DNA from: Novosphingobium sp. AP12 | GTDB taxonomy: Bacteria; Pseudomonadota; Alphaproteobacteria; Sphingomonadales; Sphingomonadaceae | Reading direction: 5' to 3' | Assembly (NCBI RefSeq): GCF_000281975.1 | Contig: NZ_AKKE01000016.1 | Coordinates: 1 to 64,000 of the forward strand | DNA length: 64,000 nt | In this document: one piece after another, positions 55,632 through 64,000 of the stretch | Layout of the letters: each line of letters opens with the position of its first letter | Position numbering within the stretch: the first letter of the stretch is position 1 | Notes under the pieces: model-generated | Database searches by the model: none | The model's input: the letters and a program-made list of their open reading frames with translations, nothing else | Told to the model about the DNA's origin: nothing | Position numbers and translations under genes: made by a program

Positions 55632-56639
55632 TCACCGCTTGGCGGGCTCCGTGGCGACGGGGCGATAGGGGGTGACATCGGCGAGGAAGGCGTCGACGAT
55701 GTCGCCGAACCGGCCCGGGGCCTCCAGCGGGGGATAGTGCCCGACATCGGGCATGATCAGCGTCGAGACTTGCGCATTCACCAGCGCGTCGCGCAGCGTT
55801 GCGGCACTCGATACCGGCAGCACCGGATCGCGCGCGCCCCAGATCAGCAGCACTGGCACGCGGACGCTCGACAGGGCATCCGCCGTCAGCTTCGCATCGT
55901 CGAGCGCCTCGACGATGGCTAGCCGGTCGGCGGCGGCGGGACGGCGGTTCATGTCGTAATATTCGTCGATCAGTCGCTCGTCCGCACGCTGCGGCTCGCC
56001 GGTGTAGAAATCGAAGTAGGCGCGCCAGTAGGAGCGTGGGCGGAAGATCTTGCTCTTGCGCCCGTTCGCCGGAGTGGAGGCGGCGATTTCGCGCGCCAGT
56101 GCGGCGCTCAGCGCCATGCCCTTGCCGTCGGCGCGCCCGGTCGGGGTGTTCGACAGGATCAGCCGGTCGACCTTGCCGGGATTGCGCGCGGCATAATAGA
56201 ACGAGATCGCCCCGCCGCTCGATACGCCTGCCAGACTGGCATGGTCGACGCCAAGCCGTGCAAGCAGCGCCTCCAGGACCAGCACCGGATAGAGCGGCCT
56301 GTCATAGAGCGACTGCGACGGCGGACCGGACAGGCCCATGTTGGGCTCGTCCCACGCGATCACGCGGTAGCGGCGGCTGAGCCGCTCGATCATGGCTGCG
56401 AAAGTGCGTAGCGACGAACTGGACCCGTGCGTCAGCACGAGGACCGGCCCCTTGCCGACATCGACATAGTGGACGCGCGTGCCCAGCAGCGTGGCGAAGC
56501 GCGATTCCGGCAGGCGGTAACGGGCCTCAAGCTCGGTCATCGCAATGGTCTGCGGCGCGGTCGCGCTCTGCGCGCGGGCGGGCATGGCGGACAGCAGCAG
56601 CGCTGCGGCCAGCGCCGATACGGACGATTTGGAGATCAT
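55632..56639 (-). CDS. Exported alpha/beta hydrolase, copy 1
   Basis: A 335-residue hydrolase with a signal (ALAAALLLSAMPARAQS). The oxyanion region is LTHGSSSS, the nucleophile Ser140 in AGVSSGG, the acid Asp in WGARDPVLP, and the base His in VGHYPPLEAP. The C-terminal helices fit the epoxide-hydrolase/lactonase-like branch. GGAAGGA lies nine bases before the ATG at 56639; the open frame upstream is only antisense noise over the receptor gene end. It is downstream of the TonB receptor and probably periplasmic. Confidence 0.85.
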   Translation of the reverse strand: MISKSSVSALAAALLLSAMPARAQSATAPQTIAMTELEARYRLPESRFATLLGTRVHYVDVGKGPVLVLTHGSSSSLRTFAAMIERLSRRYRVIAWDEPNMGLSGPPSQSLYDRPLYPVLVLEALLARLGVDHASLAGVSSGGAISFYYAARNPGKVDRLILSNTPTGRADGKGMALSAALAREIAASTPANGRKSKIFRPRSYWRAYFDFYTGEPQRADERLIDEYYDMNRRPAAADRLAIVEALDDAKLTADALSSVRVPVLLIWGARDPVLPVSSAATLRDALVNAQVSTLIMPDVGHYPPLEAPGRFGDIVDAFLADVTPYRPVATEPAKR

Positions 56640-56712
56640 GGAACGACGTCCTTCCGACCAGATGCGAAAAAGGGCCCCGGCGCGACTAAATCGCCGGGGC
56701 AAGCAGGAGGGT

Positions 56713-59334
56713 TCAGAACGTGCGCTTGTAGGCGATGCCCGCCGTGCGCAGCGTCGGCATGCCCAGCACCAGGGCGCTGTTGGCCCCCGACAGCGCGAAG
56801 CCCGGGACCAGCACGGTCTGCTCCGCGATCGAGGTGTAGCTGCGGTTGTTGAAGGCATTGCGCACGAACGCCTCGAAGGTGTTCGGGCCGCTGGAAATGC
56901 CGGCCTTGAAGTTCACCGGCGTCTGCGAGCCGATCCAGGTGACGTTGGATGCGGTGGCGAAGATGCGCGACTTGTAGATCATGTCGCCGCGCAGATACCA
57001 GCCGATGTCGCCGTCGCTGCCGAACGTGCCCGAATACTGCGCGCCGATGCTGGCCGAATACTTAGACATATTGGGCAGCTGCTTGCCGCGGAATTCATCG
57101 CCGATCACGCCGGTCAGCTTGGAGACTGCGGGGTCGGAGAAGCTGCGGATGCTGGCATCGATGATCGCCCCGCCGACCGAGAGGTCGAGCCCGGTGACGG
57201 GCGTGACATGCACGTCGAGTTCGAGCCCCTTGACCTTGGTGCTGCCCGAATTGACTTGGCCGATGACCGGCGTGACGGTTCCCGTGCCCGGCGGCGAGGG
57301 CACGTCGAGCACGCTGACGGTGCGCAGGTTGATCTGGTTGGTCCAGTCCCCGTAGAAAGCGGCAAGCGCGAAAGTCAGCTTGCGGTCGAACAGTTCGCCC
57401 TTGATGCCGACTTCGTAGTTGTCGAGCTTTTCGGGACTGACGCCCACTTCCACGCCCGCATCGGCGACCGCGTTCTGGACCGTTTCCGAACGATTGAGGA
57501 ACAGCACGTTGAACACGCCCGAGTTCACACCCTTCGAATACGAGGCATAGGCCATGAGTTCGGGCGTGAACTTGTACTGCGCGATCACGCGCGGTAGGAA
57601 GTTCTTATACTTGCTGTCGGCCAGCACCGCATTGGGAGCATAGGCCCCTGCGGGCAGGAACGTGCTGGCTGGGATCGTCGTCCCCGTGGGCCCGGCATAG
57701 GCGAACAGGTGGTCGATCTGGTAGCGCGCTTCGAGGTTAATGTTGAATTGCGAGGTTACGTCGAAACCGACCGATCCGAATACGCTGTAGGTCTTGGAGC
57801 CGGTGGCGGGCGAGATGGTTGAGAGTGTGCCGGGGGCCCCACTCCCCAGCGCGCCGTTGCCGCCGCCGCCGCTGTTCTGCGAATTGTACCACAGGTAGCT
57901 GCCGCCGATCATGGCGCGCAAGGGGCCGCGATCGTCATAGGCAAGCCGCACTTCCTGCGAGAAGTCCTTCTGCACGCGGTCGACTTCGTAGGGGAAGTCG
58001 AAATAGGCGCGCTGGCCGTTGGTGGCGGTGTAGGTCGGGTTGGCGAGCAGACGGCCGTCGTAGTTGTCGAGGTCGGCGAGCTGGAAATATTCCTCGTGGT
58101 TGTAGCCCGTCAGGGAGGACAGCGTCAGCCCGGTGTCGCCGATCTCCCAGTCCGCGTTGAAGTGCAGGTGGGTGTAGCGGCGGATCAGGCCATAGCCGTC
58201 GATCGCATCGCTCGGTGCAATCAGGCGGCCGTTCGGATTGGCAAGGTAATTGGTGATGTAGGCATCTTCGACCGTGTTCTGCGCCGGGCTGTACGCGCGG
58301 TCGAGCGCGCCCACCTTGCCGCACATGAACTGGCGGGCGACGGTCGGCTCACTGGCGGAGAAGCCGTTGGTGAAGCCGTTGAGCGTGCAGTTGCCGTAGC
58401 CCGGCAGCACAAGAGCGCCGGCGCCCGCCACACCGCCCATCGCCGGGATGTTGACCGTGCCGGGCGCGGCGGTGGTGGGCAGGGTGGAGCCCCTTCCTGC
58501 GCGCACCTCATAGGCGGACATGAAGCCCTGTGCGCTTGGACCGTCGCGGTCGCGCGAATACATGCCGAACGCCTTGAGCGTCACCCCGCCGCCGGGCGTC
58601 GCCAGCAGGGACAGGGTGGCAGTCTTGGTCGACTGGTCGCCCAGCGTCTGCCCGGGCGCGGCGGGGTTGTCGTAGGAGCCGTTAGTGCCGTAGGCGCGGC
58701 CGGTGACACGGAAGGCCAGCAGGTCAGGGATGATCGGCCCTTCGATCGCGCCGGTCAGGTCATAGCCATCCCGCGTGGCGACTTCGGCGGCGACGCTGCC
58801 GCCCCACTCGAACGAAGGGGCCTTGTTCACTACGTTGACCGCGCCCGCGAACGTGTTGCGGCCGAAGTAGGCGGGCTGGGGGCCCTTCAGGACTTCGATG
58901 CGGGCGGGATCTACCACCGCGTTGACTGCCGAGGCGGAGGCCACGGGCACGCCGTCGATGAAGGTTGCGGTCGTGGTGATGCCCGCGGTCGAAGGCGTGA
59001 AGCCGCGCAACGAGATCTGCTGGAACGAGCGGTCGCTGCGGCCATTGCTGTTGTTGCTGATCGAGAAGCCCGGAATTGCCGCCGCCAAGTCGTTTAGCGA
59101 GCGGATGCGGCGGAGGCTCAGTTCCTCGGCACCAATCGCGGAGATGGCGATCGGCACGTCCTGGATGCTCTCCTCCCGGCGGCGTGCCGAGACGACAATG
59201 GCCCCCGGTTCTTCCCCCCGTTGCTCAATGGCTTCGGCAGGGCCGCGGTTTTCCTGAGCCAGTGCCGGAAGGCTGCCGGCAAGTGCCAGCAAGGCGCACG
59301 TCGACGCCGACAGATTCAATGCAGTCTTCATCAC
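56713..59334 (-). CDS. TonB-dependent outer-membrane receptor
   Basis: An 873-residue receptor with a signal (cleavage near LPALAQ, residue 26). GAIVVSARRREESIQDVP is the TonB-box/plug start; PARIEVLKGPQPAYFGRNTFAGAVNVV is the second plug motif; the barrel ends in YKRTF with the expected final Phe. This is the type of receptor that sphingomonads use for plant- or lignin-derived compounds. It is flanked on both sides by alpha/beta hydrolases on the same strand, so import and hydrolysis are probably coupled. The gap to the next hydrolase start is 73 bases. Confidence 0.9.
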   Translation of the reverse strand: MMKTALNLSASTCALLALAGSLPALAQENRGPAEAIEQRGEEPGAIVVSARRREESIQDVPIAISAIGAEELSLRRIRSLNDLAAAIPGFSISNNSNGRSDRSFQQISLRGFTPSTAGITTTATFIDGVPVASASAVNAVVDPARIEVLKGPQPAYFGRNTFAGAVNVVNKAPSFEWGGSVAAEVATRDGYDLTGAIEGPIIPDLLAFRVTGRAYGTNGSYDNPAAPGQTLGDQSTKTATLSLLATPGGGVTLKAFGMYSRDRDGPSAQGFMSAYEVRAGRGSTLPTTAAPGTVNIPAMGGVAGAGALVLPGYGNCTLNGFTNGFSASEPTVARQFMCGKVGALDRAYSPAQNTVEDAYITNYLANPNGRLIAPSDAIDGYGLIRRYTHLHFNADWEIGDTGLTLSSLTGYNHEEYFQLADLDNYDGRLLANPTYTATNGQRAYFDFPYEVDRVQKDFSQEVRLAYDDRGPLRAMIGGSYLWYNSQNSGGGGNGALGSGAPGTLSTISPATGSKTYSVFGSVGFDVTSQFNINLEARYQIDHLFAYAGPTGTTIPASTFLPAGAYAPNAVLADSKYKNFLPRVIAQYKFTPELMAYASYSKGVNSGVFNVLFLNRSETVQNAVADAGVEVGVSPEKLDNYEVGIKGELFDRKLTFALAAFYGDWTNQINLRTVSVLDVPSPPGTGTVTPVIGQVNSGSTKVKGLELDVHVTPVTGLDLSVGGAIIDASIRSFSDPAVSKLTGVIGDEFRGKQLPNMSKYSASIGAQYSGTFGSDGDIGWYLRGDMIYKSRIFATASNVTWIGSQTPVNFKAGISSGPNTFEAFVRNAFNNRSYTSIAEQTVLVPGFALSGANSALVLGMPTLRTAGIAYKRTF

Positions 59335-59396
59335 CCAACCTCATGTTTGTGTTCTGTCAGCGATGGTTCGCTGTTGGACGTCCCCCCTGCGGGTCG

Positions 59397-60452
59397 TCAG
59401 TGGCAGGCTTCCTGCCTGCCGAAGGGTGGCCGGCTTCCCGGCTTCTTCACGGCATTGTCGCCGATGTTCGTGTTCGTATCGCCAAGGAACCAGGCGATGT
59501 CCTGCGCGGCCCCGGGGGCCTCAATCGGCAGGAAATGGCCTGCACCCGGGTAGCTGATCATCACGGTGCCGGGGCGGCCCACGGTGCGCGCCACGTCACA
59601 GCCGACCGAGAGCGGCAGCATCGAGCCCGCGCCGCCCCACAGCACCAGTGTCGGCACCCGCACGGAGCCGAGCTTCTGCGCGGTGGTTTGCGATCGCTTG
59701 CCGTAGTCGCTTGCCTCGAAGCGCAAGGCGCTGGTGAACTGGTCGAGCGTGGCCTGATTGCCCGGCTTGCGGTGCATGTCCCAGGTTTGGCGGACGAGAT
59801 CGTCGGTCAGCACCGCCTTGTTGGCGATCAGCCTGCCGAGCAGATAGCGATAGAATGCCTGCGGTCGGTAGACCGGACGGAACAGGTTGTTCTCAAGGAA
59901 CGCGAGCGTCGCCGACGTCTTGGGCTGGAGCCGGGGCGCGATCGGCACCAGCGGCGCGTTGACGAGGATCAACGACGTGATCTGGTTCGGGTGCTGCAAC
60001 GAATAGCGCATGGCGATCGCGCTGCCGGTGGAAATGCCGCCGATGCTGAAGCGGCGCAGCCCCTCGCGCTTCGCCAGCAGGGCGATCAGTTGCTCCACCC
60101 GTTGCGGGCTGTACTTCCCGGTGATGTCCGGCCCCGACAGGCCGTAAGGCGGCATGTCGATGCGGATGACGCGGTAATCGCGCGACAGCGTGTCGGCCCA
60201 CTTGTCCCAGATGCGCAGCGACTGGTAATGACCGTGGACCAGCACGATCACCGGCCCCTGGCCCCGGTCGTCGACGTGCAGGTCGACCCCGTCCAGCCGG
60301 ACGTAGCGCGAATGCGGCGTCTCGTAGCGCTGGCGCAGTTCGGCCAGCGGCATCGAGAACGCCCCCAGCCGCGCCGCCAGCACGAAACCGCCCAGGCCCA
60401 GCACCAGCAGGGCGAGAACCGCCATCACTGCCTGTACCGGACGCCTGTGCAT
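59397..60452 (-). CDS. Membrane-anchored alpha/beta hydrolase, copy 2, catalytic Asp replaced
   Basis: A 351-residue hydrolase with an N-terminal membrane helix (about 8-28). LVHGHYQS is the oxyanion region and Ser141 in GGISTGS the nucleophile; GAGHFLPIEAP holds the His. Where copy 1 has WGARDPVLP, this protein reads WGGAGSMLP: the catalytic Asp is Gly276. The enzyme may use a different acid residue, be weak, or act as a binder. It is 62 bases upstream of the TonB receptor start and transcribed in the same direction. Confidence 0.8.
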   Translation of the reverse strand: MHRRPVQAVMAVLALLVLGLGGFVLAARLGAFSMPLAELRQRYETPHSRYVRLDGVDLHVDDRGQGPVIVLVHGHYQSLRIWDKWADTLSRDYRVIRIDMPPYGLSGPDITGKYSPQRVEQLIALLAKREGLRRFSIGGISTGSAIAMRYSLQHPNQITSLILVNAPLVPIAPRLQPKTSATLAFLENNLFRPVYRPQAFYRYLLGRLIANKAVLTDDLVRQTWDMHRKPGNQATLDQFTSALRFEASDYGKRSQTTAQKLGSVRVPTLVLWGGAGSMLPLSVGCDVARTVGRPGTVMISYPGAGHFLPIEAPGAAQDIAWFLGDTNTNIGDNAVKKPGSRPPFGRQEACH

Positions 60453-60586
60453 TGCCGTGTTCCCCGCTTGCCTGTCGCGGACTATGCGGGCCGCCCGGGA
60501 GGCCGCCCAATTGAATTGACGGCCGCTGGTATGCTCATCGTGTATGGGCGTTGAATCCTCCCCGTGCCTGGAAGGACGCAAAGCCC

Positions 60587-61471
60587 CTACAACGCCATCT
60601 GCAAAGCCTTGATGACGATCCGCAGCGCGCCGCTCATATAGGTGCGGCGGCGGGTGATCACGCAGAGCGTGGTTTCCACGCGGCGCATGTCGGTCGGCAC
60701 CTCGCACAGGCGGCCGTCGGCTAGGAAGTCCTCCACTTCCACCCGGTTCATCAGGCCGATGAGGTCGCCGCCCAGCAGCAGCTGGCGCAGCATCGTCGGC
60801 GAGGAACTGCGTACGCGGATGTTCTGCTGCTCCTCGTCCAGCCCGAGGAGGCCGCGATAGAACACCTCGGCGTTGGGCTGGTTGAAGATCGCCCAAGGCC
60901 AGCGCGCCAGATCGCGCCGCTGCACTTCACCTTGCGCCAGGATCGGATGCCCGGCGCGCGCCACCAGCACCATTGAGACATGGGCGACCGGCTTGAAGTT
61001 CAGGTCCCCAGTGTCAAGGTCGGGACGCATGGTGTCGATGATTGCGTCCAGTTCTCCCCGGCGTAGCCGCGCGAACTGCGTTTCGGGCACGTCGTAGTCG
61101 ACCGCCAGTGTGATATTGTCGGGCGACATGGCGAGCTGGGCGACGGCATGAGCCACACGCGGATCGGTGGCGGTAGAGCCGATTCCGATCCGCACATGGC
61201 CGAGCCCGCCCGCGCGCATCGCGCCCACGTCCGCTACCGCCTGGTCGAAGCCGTGGAGGATCGACCGGGCATGGGTCGCAAGCAATTGGCCATAGCGGGT
61301 GGGCAGGACGCCGCGGTGCCCGCGTTCGAACAGGTCAACACCCAGATCCTCCTCCAGCGTGCGGATGCTGCGCGAAAGGGTGGGTTGTGTGATGTTCTGC
61401 GACATCGATGCGAGGGTCATCGACCCGCTGTCGACCGCCGCCAGGAAGTGCCGCAACTGCCGAATCTGCAT
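60587..61471 (-). CDS. LysR-family transcriptional regulator
   Basis: A 294-residue regulator: MQIRQLRHFLAAVDSGSMTLASMSQNITQPTLSRSIRTLEEDLG is the winged helix, and HVRIGIGSTATDPRVAHAV begins the effector domain. An in-frame ATG at 61489 would add six residues. The protein is divergent from the GPH/LLM pair and upstream of the hydrolase-receptor genes, so it may control the whole locus. The related CbbR/GbpR-like effector domains sense sugars or aromatic acids; the ligand is unknown. Confidence 0.87.
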   Translation of the reverse strand: MQIRQLRHFLAAVDSGSMTLASMSQNITQPTLSRSIRTLEEDLGVDLFERGHRGVLPTRYGQLLATHARSILHGFDQAVADVGAMRAGGLGHVRIGIGSTATDPRVAHAVAQLAMSPDNITLAVDYDVPETQFARLRRGELDAIIDTMRPDLDTGDLNFKPVAHVSMVLVARAGHPILAQGEVQRRDLARWPWAIFNQPNAEVFYRGLLGLDEEQQNIRVRSSSPTMLRQLLLGGDLIGLMNRVEVEDFLADGRLCEVPTDMRRVETTLCVITRRRTYMSGALRIVIKALQMAL

Positions 61472-61656
61472 GATGTCTTCCCCGAGCATACGTTTCCTGA
61501 ATGGAAGAAGGCGTGCTTTCGATTTCCCGGGCCATAGCCGGGGGGCTAGTGTCCGGCAGGTGGGCAATCACAGGCTCGGTCTCGGACTTTTCGCGTCCTG
61601 TCCGCCCCCGGACACAGACCAGCAGCCGCCGAGCGCGGCGACAGCGAGGATCCCTC

Positions 61657-62994
61657 TTGGTTCACAACGATTCTATACCCCGCGCCACCCAGATCGGCTG
61701 GGCGTTCGGTTCCGCAGGCAGCACCACGATCCTCTACGTGATCAACGTGATTTTAATGTACTATCTGGTGACTGCGGCGGGTATCGATCCGCTGCTGGCG
61801 GGCTCTTTCCTTCTCGCGGGGCGCATCTACGACGGCATCGCCGACCTGCTGATTGGGCAGGGCAGCGACCGGACCCGCAGCCGCTGGGGACGGCGCAGGC
61901 CGTGGATGGCATCGGGCGCGCTGCTGAGCGCGCTGGGCATGGCCTGGCTGTTCTCGGGCGTGAACGGCGGGTTGCCGGTCGAAGTCATGGTGATGGCCGC
62001 GCTGCTGTTGACTTTCACCGGTTATTCGTCGTTCTCGATCCCCTCTTCGGCGATGCCGGCAGAGATCACCGACAGTCCGCAGGTGCGCACCTCGCTGATG
62101 GCTTGGCGCACCTTCTTCATCCAGCTGGCATCGCTGGCGGGCGGTGCTTTGGCACCGGCGATGATCGCCTGGGGCGACAGTTCGCAGGGGGCCTTCGCAC
62201 GCATGGGCTATTGCATGGCAGCCTTCATCGCGGTCAGCATGGGCGTGGCCGTGATCGCCACCGCCGGGGTGGGCGAACGTGCCGGCGCGCCCGATGCGGG
62301 CGGCGGACTGGCGGGCTTTTCGCGGCTGTTCGCCAACCGTCCGTTCGTGGTGCTGCTCGGCGTCAAGTTCTGCGGCTTCGTGGCGTCCGCCGCGCTGGGG
62401 GCAACTGGGCTGTTCTTCATGCGCGACGTGCTTCTGCGCGGGGAGAGCGGCATGGCGCAGTTCGCGCTGGCCAGCGGCATCGTCGGCACCCTCAGCGTTC
62501 CGGTGTGGCGGCAGGTCGCGCGTCTGGCGACGAAGCCGGTCATCTGCGGCCTTGCGATGGCGCTCTCGGTGGCGACGAGCCTGAGCTGGCTCGCGGCCAC
62601 TCCGGCAGAGCCGGACATGCTGTTCTTGCTGCGCGGCGGCCTTGCCGGTTTCGCGACCACGGGCACGCTGCTGATGACGCTGTCGATGCTGCCGGACACG
62701 ATCGCGTTCGGCGTGCGCACCAGCGGTTTGCGCAACGAAGGGCTCTATGCTGCCTTCTTCGAATTCTTCCAGAAAGCCGCCTTCGCGATCGCGCCGTTCC
62801 TCGTTGGGCTACTGCTGCAGGCCAGCGGTTACCGCCCGGGCGCGGGGCTGGTCCAGACCGAAACCGCGCGCGAAGCTGTGCGCCTTTCGATGTCGCTGAT
62901 CCCGGCGGCGGCGCAGGCGGCGGGCATTGCGCTGCTCCTTCTATACCGGACGCCTGCCGAACGGACGCCGGCTCCTGCAGACCACGAAAGCTGA
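61657..62994 (+). CDS. GPH-family sugar/glycoside:cation symporter, copy 2
   Basis: A 445-residue transporter with 12 predicted helices and RIYDGIADLLIGQGSDRTRSRWGRRRPWM, the same signature as copy 1 at 54053. The likely start is a TTG at 61657, six bases after GAGGA (61645-61650); an ATG at 61501 is in frame, but the extra 52 residues are Arg-rich and not membrane-like and overlap the LysR promoter region. The monooxygenase gene begins seven bases after the stop, so this pair is a true operon. Confidence 0.85.
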   Translation: MVHNDSIPRATQIGWAFGSAGSTTILYVINVILMYYLVTAAGIDPLLAGSFLLAGRIYDGIADLLIGQGSDRTRSRWGRRRPWMASGALLSALGMAWLFSGVNGGLPVEVMVMAALLLTFTGYSSFSIPSSAMPAEITDSPQVRTSLMAWRTFFIQLASLAGGALAPAMIAWGDSSQGAFARMGYCMAAFIAVSMGVAVIATAGVGERAGAPDAGGGLAGFSRLFANRPFVVLLGVKFCGFVASAALGATGLFFMRDVLLRGESGMAQFALASGIVGTLSVPVWRQVARLATKPVICGLAMALSVATSLSWLAATPAEPDMLFLLRGGLAGFATTGTLLMTLSMLPDTIAFGVRTSGLRNEGLYAAFFEFFQKAAFAIAPFLVGLLLQASGYRPGAGLVQTETAREAVRLSMSLIPAAAQAAGIALLLLYRTPAERTPAPADHES

Positions 62995-63001
62995 AACCGT
63001 C

Positions 63002-64000
63002 ATGTCGATCGAGATCATCGGTACGTTCAACCACCGCGAATCCTCGGAAGCGAAGCCACGCCCGATGGGCGTGATCGAACTCGACTTCATCGCCCGCATG
63101 GCAGCCGCGTTCGAGGCGGCGGACTTCGACCGGGTGCTGATCGCGCAGGCGGCGACATGGCCCGACGGCCTCGTATTCGCGACGCATCTGGCAGGGATCA
63201 CCGCGCGGCTGAAGTTCATGATCGCCCACCGCCCAGGCTTCATCGCGCCGACGATGGCCGCGCGCATGTTCGCCACGCTCGACCGGGTGAGCCAGGGGCG
63301 CGTGGGCGTCCACATCATTTCCGCGCCCAGCGACATCGAGACGCAGGCGGACGGCGATTTCCTCACCCGCGATGAACGCCATGCCCGGAGTGCCGAATAC
63401 ATCCCGCTGCTGCGCCGGACGTGGAGCGGGGAGACGTTCGACCACGACGGCGCGCATTACCGGCTGCGCAACGCGCACTCGCAGGTCACGCCGGTGCAGG
63501 TGGGCGGCATCCCGATCTTCTTCGGCGGGCAGTCGCCGCTGGCGCTCGGAGTCGCCGGGCAGCACGCGGACGTCTATGCCTTCGGCGTCGATCGGCTCGA
63601 ACCCAGCGCGGCACTGATCGACGCGGTGCGCGGCCACGCCAGAGCGGCGGGGCGGCGGCTCGATTTCTGCATGTCGACGCGGATCATCGTCGGCCGCACC
63701 GAAGGCGAGGCCTGGGACAAGGCGGAAGCGGTGCTGGAGGCGGTCAGGCAGGACGTCCTCGAAACCGAGAAGCAGGGGGGGCAGCCCGGCGCGCTCGGCA
63801 AGAATCATCTCGCCGAAGCAAGGGCGCGCGACGGTGACGTGCTCGACGAACGACTCTGGGTCGGTATCGCACGCGCGACCGGGTTCCAAAAGGCGGCGAG
63901 CACGATCGTCGGCACGCCCGATACGGTCGTGGCCAGTCTAATGAGGTATTACGATCTGGGCGTGACTCGCTTCCTGATCAGCGGGTTTGATCCGATGCAA
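63002..64000 (+). CDS. Luciferase-like flavin-dependent monooxygenase, copy 2 (runs off the window)
   Basis: 333 codons are visible with no stop before the window end. The segment LKFMIAHRPGFIAPTMAARMF is nearly identical to copy 1 at 52882, and the HIISAPSDIETQADGDF and HDGAHYRLRNA regions correspond to its flavin and substrate loops, but the rest differs clearly. The ATG at 63002 follows the permease stop by seven bases, without a strong ribosome site of its own, so translation is probably coupled. Only about 15 residues should be missing at the end. Confidence 0.85.
   Translation, partial: MSIEIIGTFNHRESSEAKPRPMGVIELDFIARMAAAFEAADFDRVLIAQAATWPDGLVFATHLAGITARLKFMIAHRPGFIAPTMAARMFATLDRVSQGRVGVHIISAPSDIETQADGDFLTRDERHARSAEYIPLLRRTWSGETFDHDGAHYRLRNAHSQVTPVQVGGIPIFFGGQSPLALGVAGQHADVYAFGVDRLEPSAALIDAVRGHARAAGRRLDFCMSTRIIVGRTEGEAWDKAEAVLEAVRQDVLETEKQGGQPGALGKNHLAEARARDGDVLDERLWVGIARATGFQKAASTIVGTPDTVVASLMRYYDLGVTRFLISGFDPMQ

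Noticed and set aside
53014..55668. A very long plus-strand open frame (over 880 codons) across the monooxygenase and permease genes
   Set aside because: Its translation is Arg/Ala/Gly-rich with no domain, and it runs antisense to or out of frame with two clearly recognisable genes. Such frames are normal in GC-rich DNA.
54020..55747. A long minus-strand open frame opposite the GPH permease
   Set aside because: It is a His/Arg/Gln-rich translation opposite an intact 12-helix transporter; no family features.

Overview
The window looks like chromosome of a high-GC alphaproteobacterium, most likely a sphingomonad (Sphingomonas, Sphingobium or Novosphingobium type). The signs are large TonB-dependent receptors placed beside hydrolases, NodT-type outer-membrane lipoproteins, an ECF sigma factor paired with an NrsF anti-sigma factor, FadR-type GntR regulators, and many secreted amidohydrolases and esterases. 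I saw no rRNA, tRNA or CRISPR array. The genus is an inference from gene style, not from a marker gene.

Layout. 105-8116: a BASS-type transporter, then an envelope block (two DUF3313 proteins around a BamA-like barrel and a SphA/phenol-MetA-like barrel), followed by a two-gene sulfatase and class A acid phosphatase operon. 8222-10341: mobile-element debris in which an IS5-family remnant abuts an IS110-family remnant and a 5'-truncated tyrosine integrase. 10557-12131 is a protein I cannot assign. 12372-18964: a redox block (SDR, NADP-binding oxidoreductase, MarR regulator, nitroreductase, catalase-like protein, VOC protein, metallo-beta-lactamase-fold protein). 19200-25600: an aspartic protease, then a LysR-flanked run of Asp/Glu racemase, secreted esterase, succinate-semialdehyde dehydrogenase and a small Atu4866-like protein. 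25605-27552: an ECF sigma/NrsF stress module. 27753-35708: TetR with a divergent HSL-type hydrolase, a DUF815 ATPase, a universal stress protein, and a complete tripartite drug-efflux operon (DHA2 MFS, HlyD, NodT).

35740-46418: a GntR regulator and a catabolic locus with an S9 peptidase, two amidohydrolases, an esterase, a TonB-dependent receptor and a PaiB-like flavoprotein. The receptor probably imports a substrate that the periplasmic hydrolases cut. 46419-52881: an accessory island carrying an integrase fragment, an IS3 fragment, a 34-base perfect palindrome and direct repeats, around an AT-richer three-gene operon (secreted protein, bitopic membrane protein, secreted trypsin-like protease). 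That operon is my best candidate for an undescribed system. 52882-64000: a second catabolic locus with two diverged copies of a luciferase-like flavin monooxygenase plus GPH permease pair, placed around a TonB-dependent receptor, two alpha/beta hydrolases and a LysR regulator. The last monooxygenase runs off the window.
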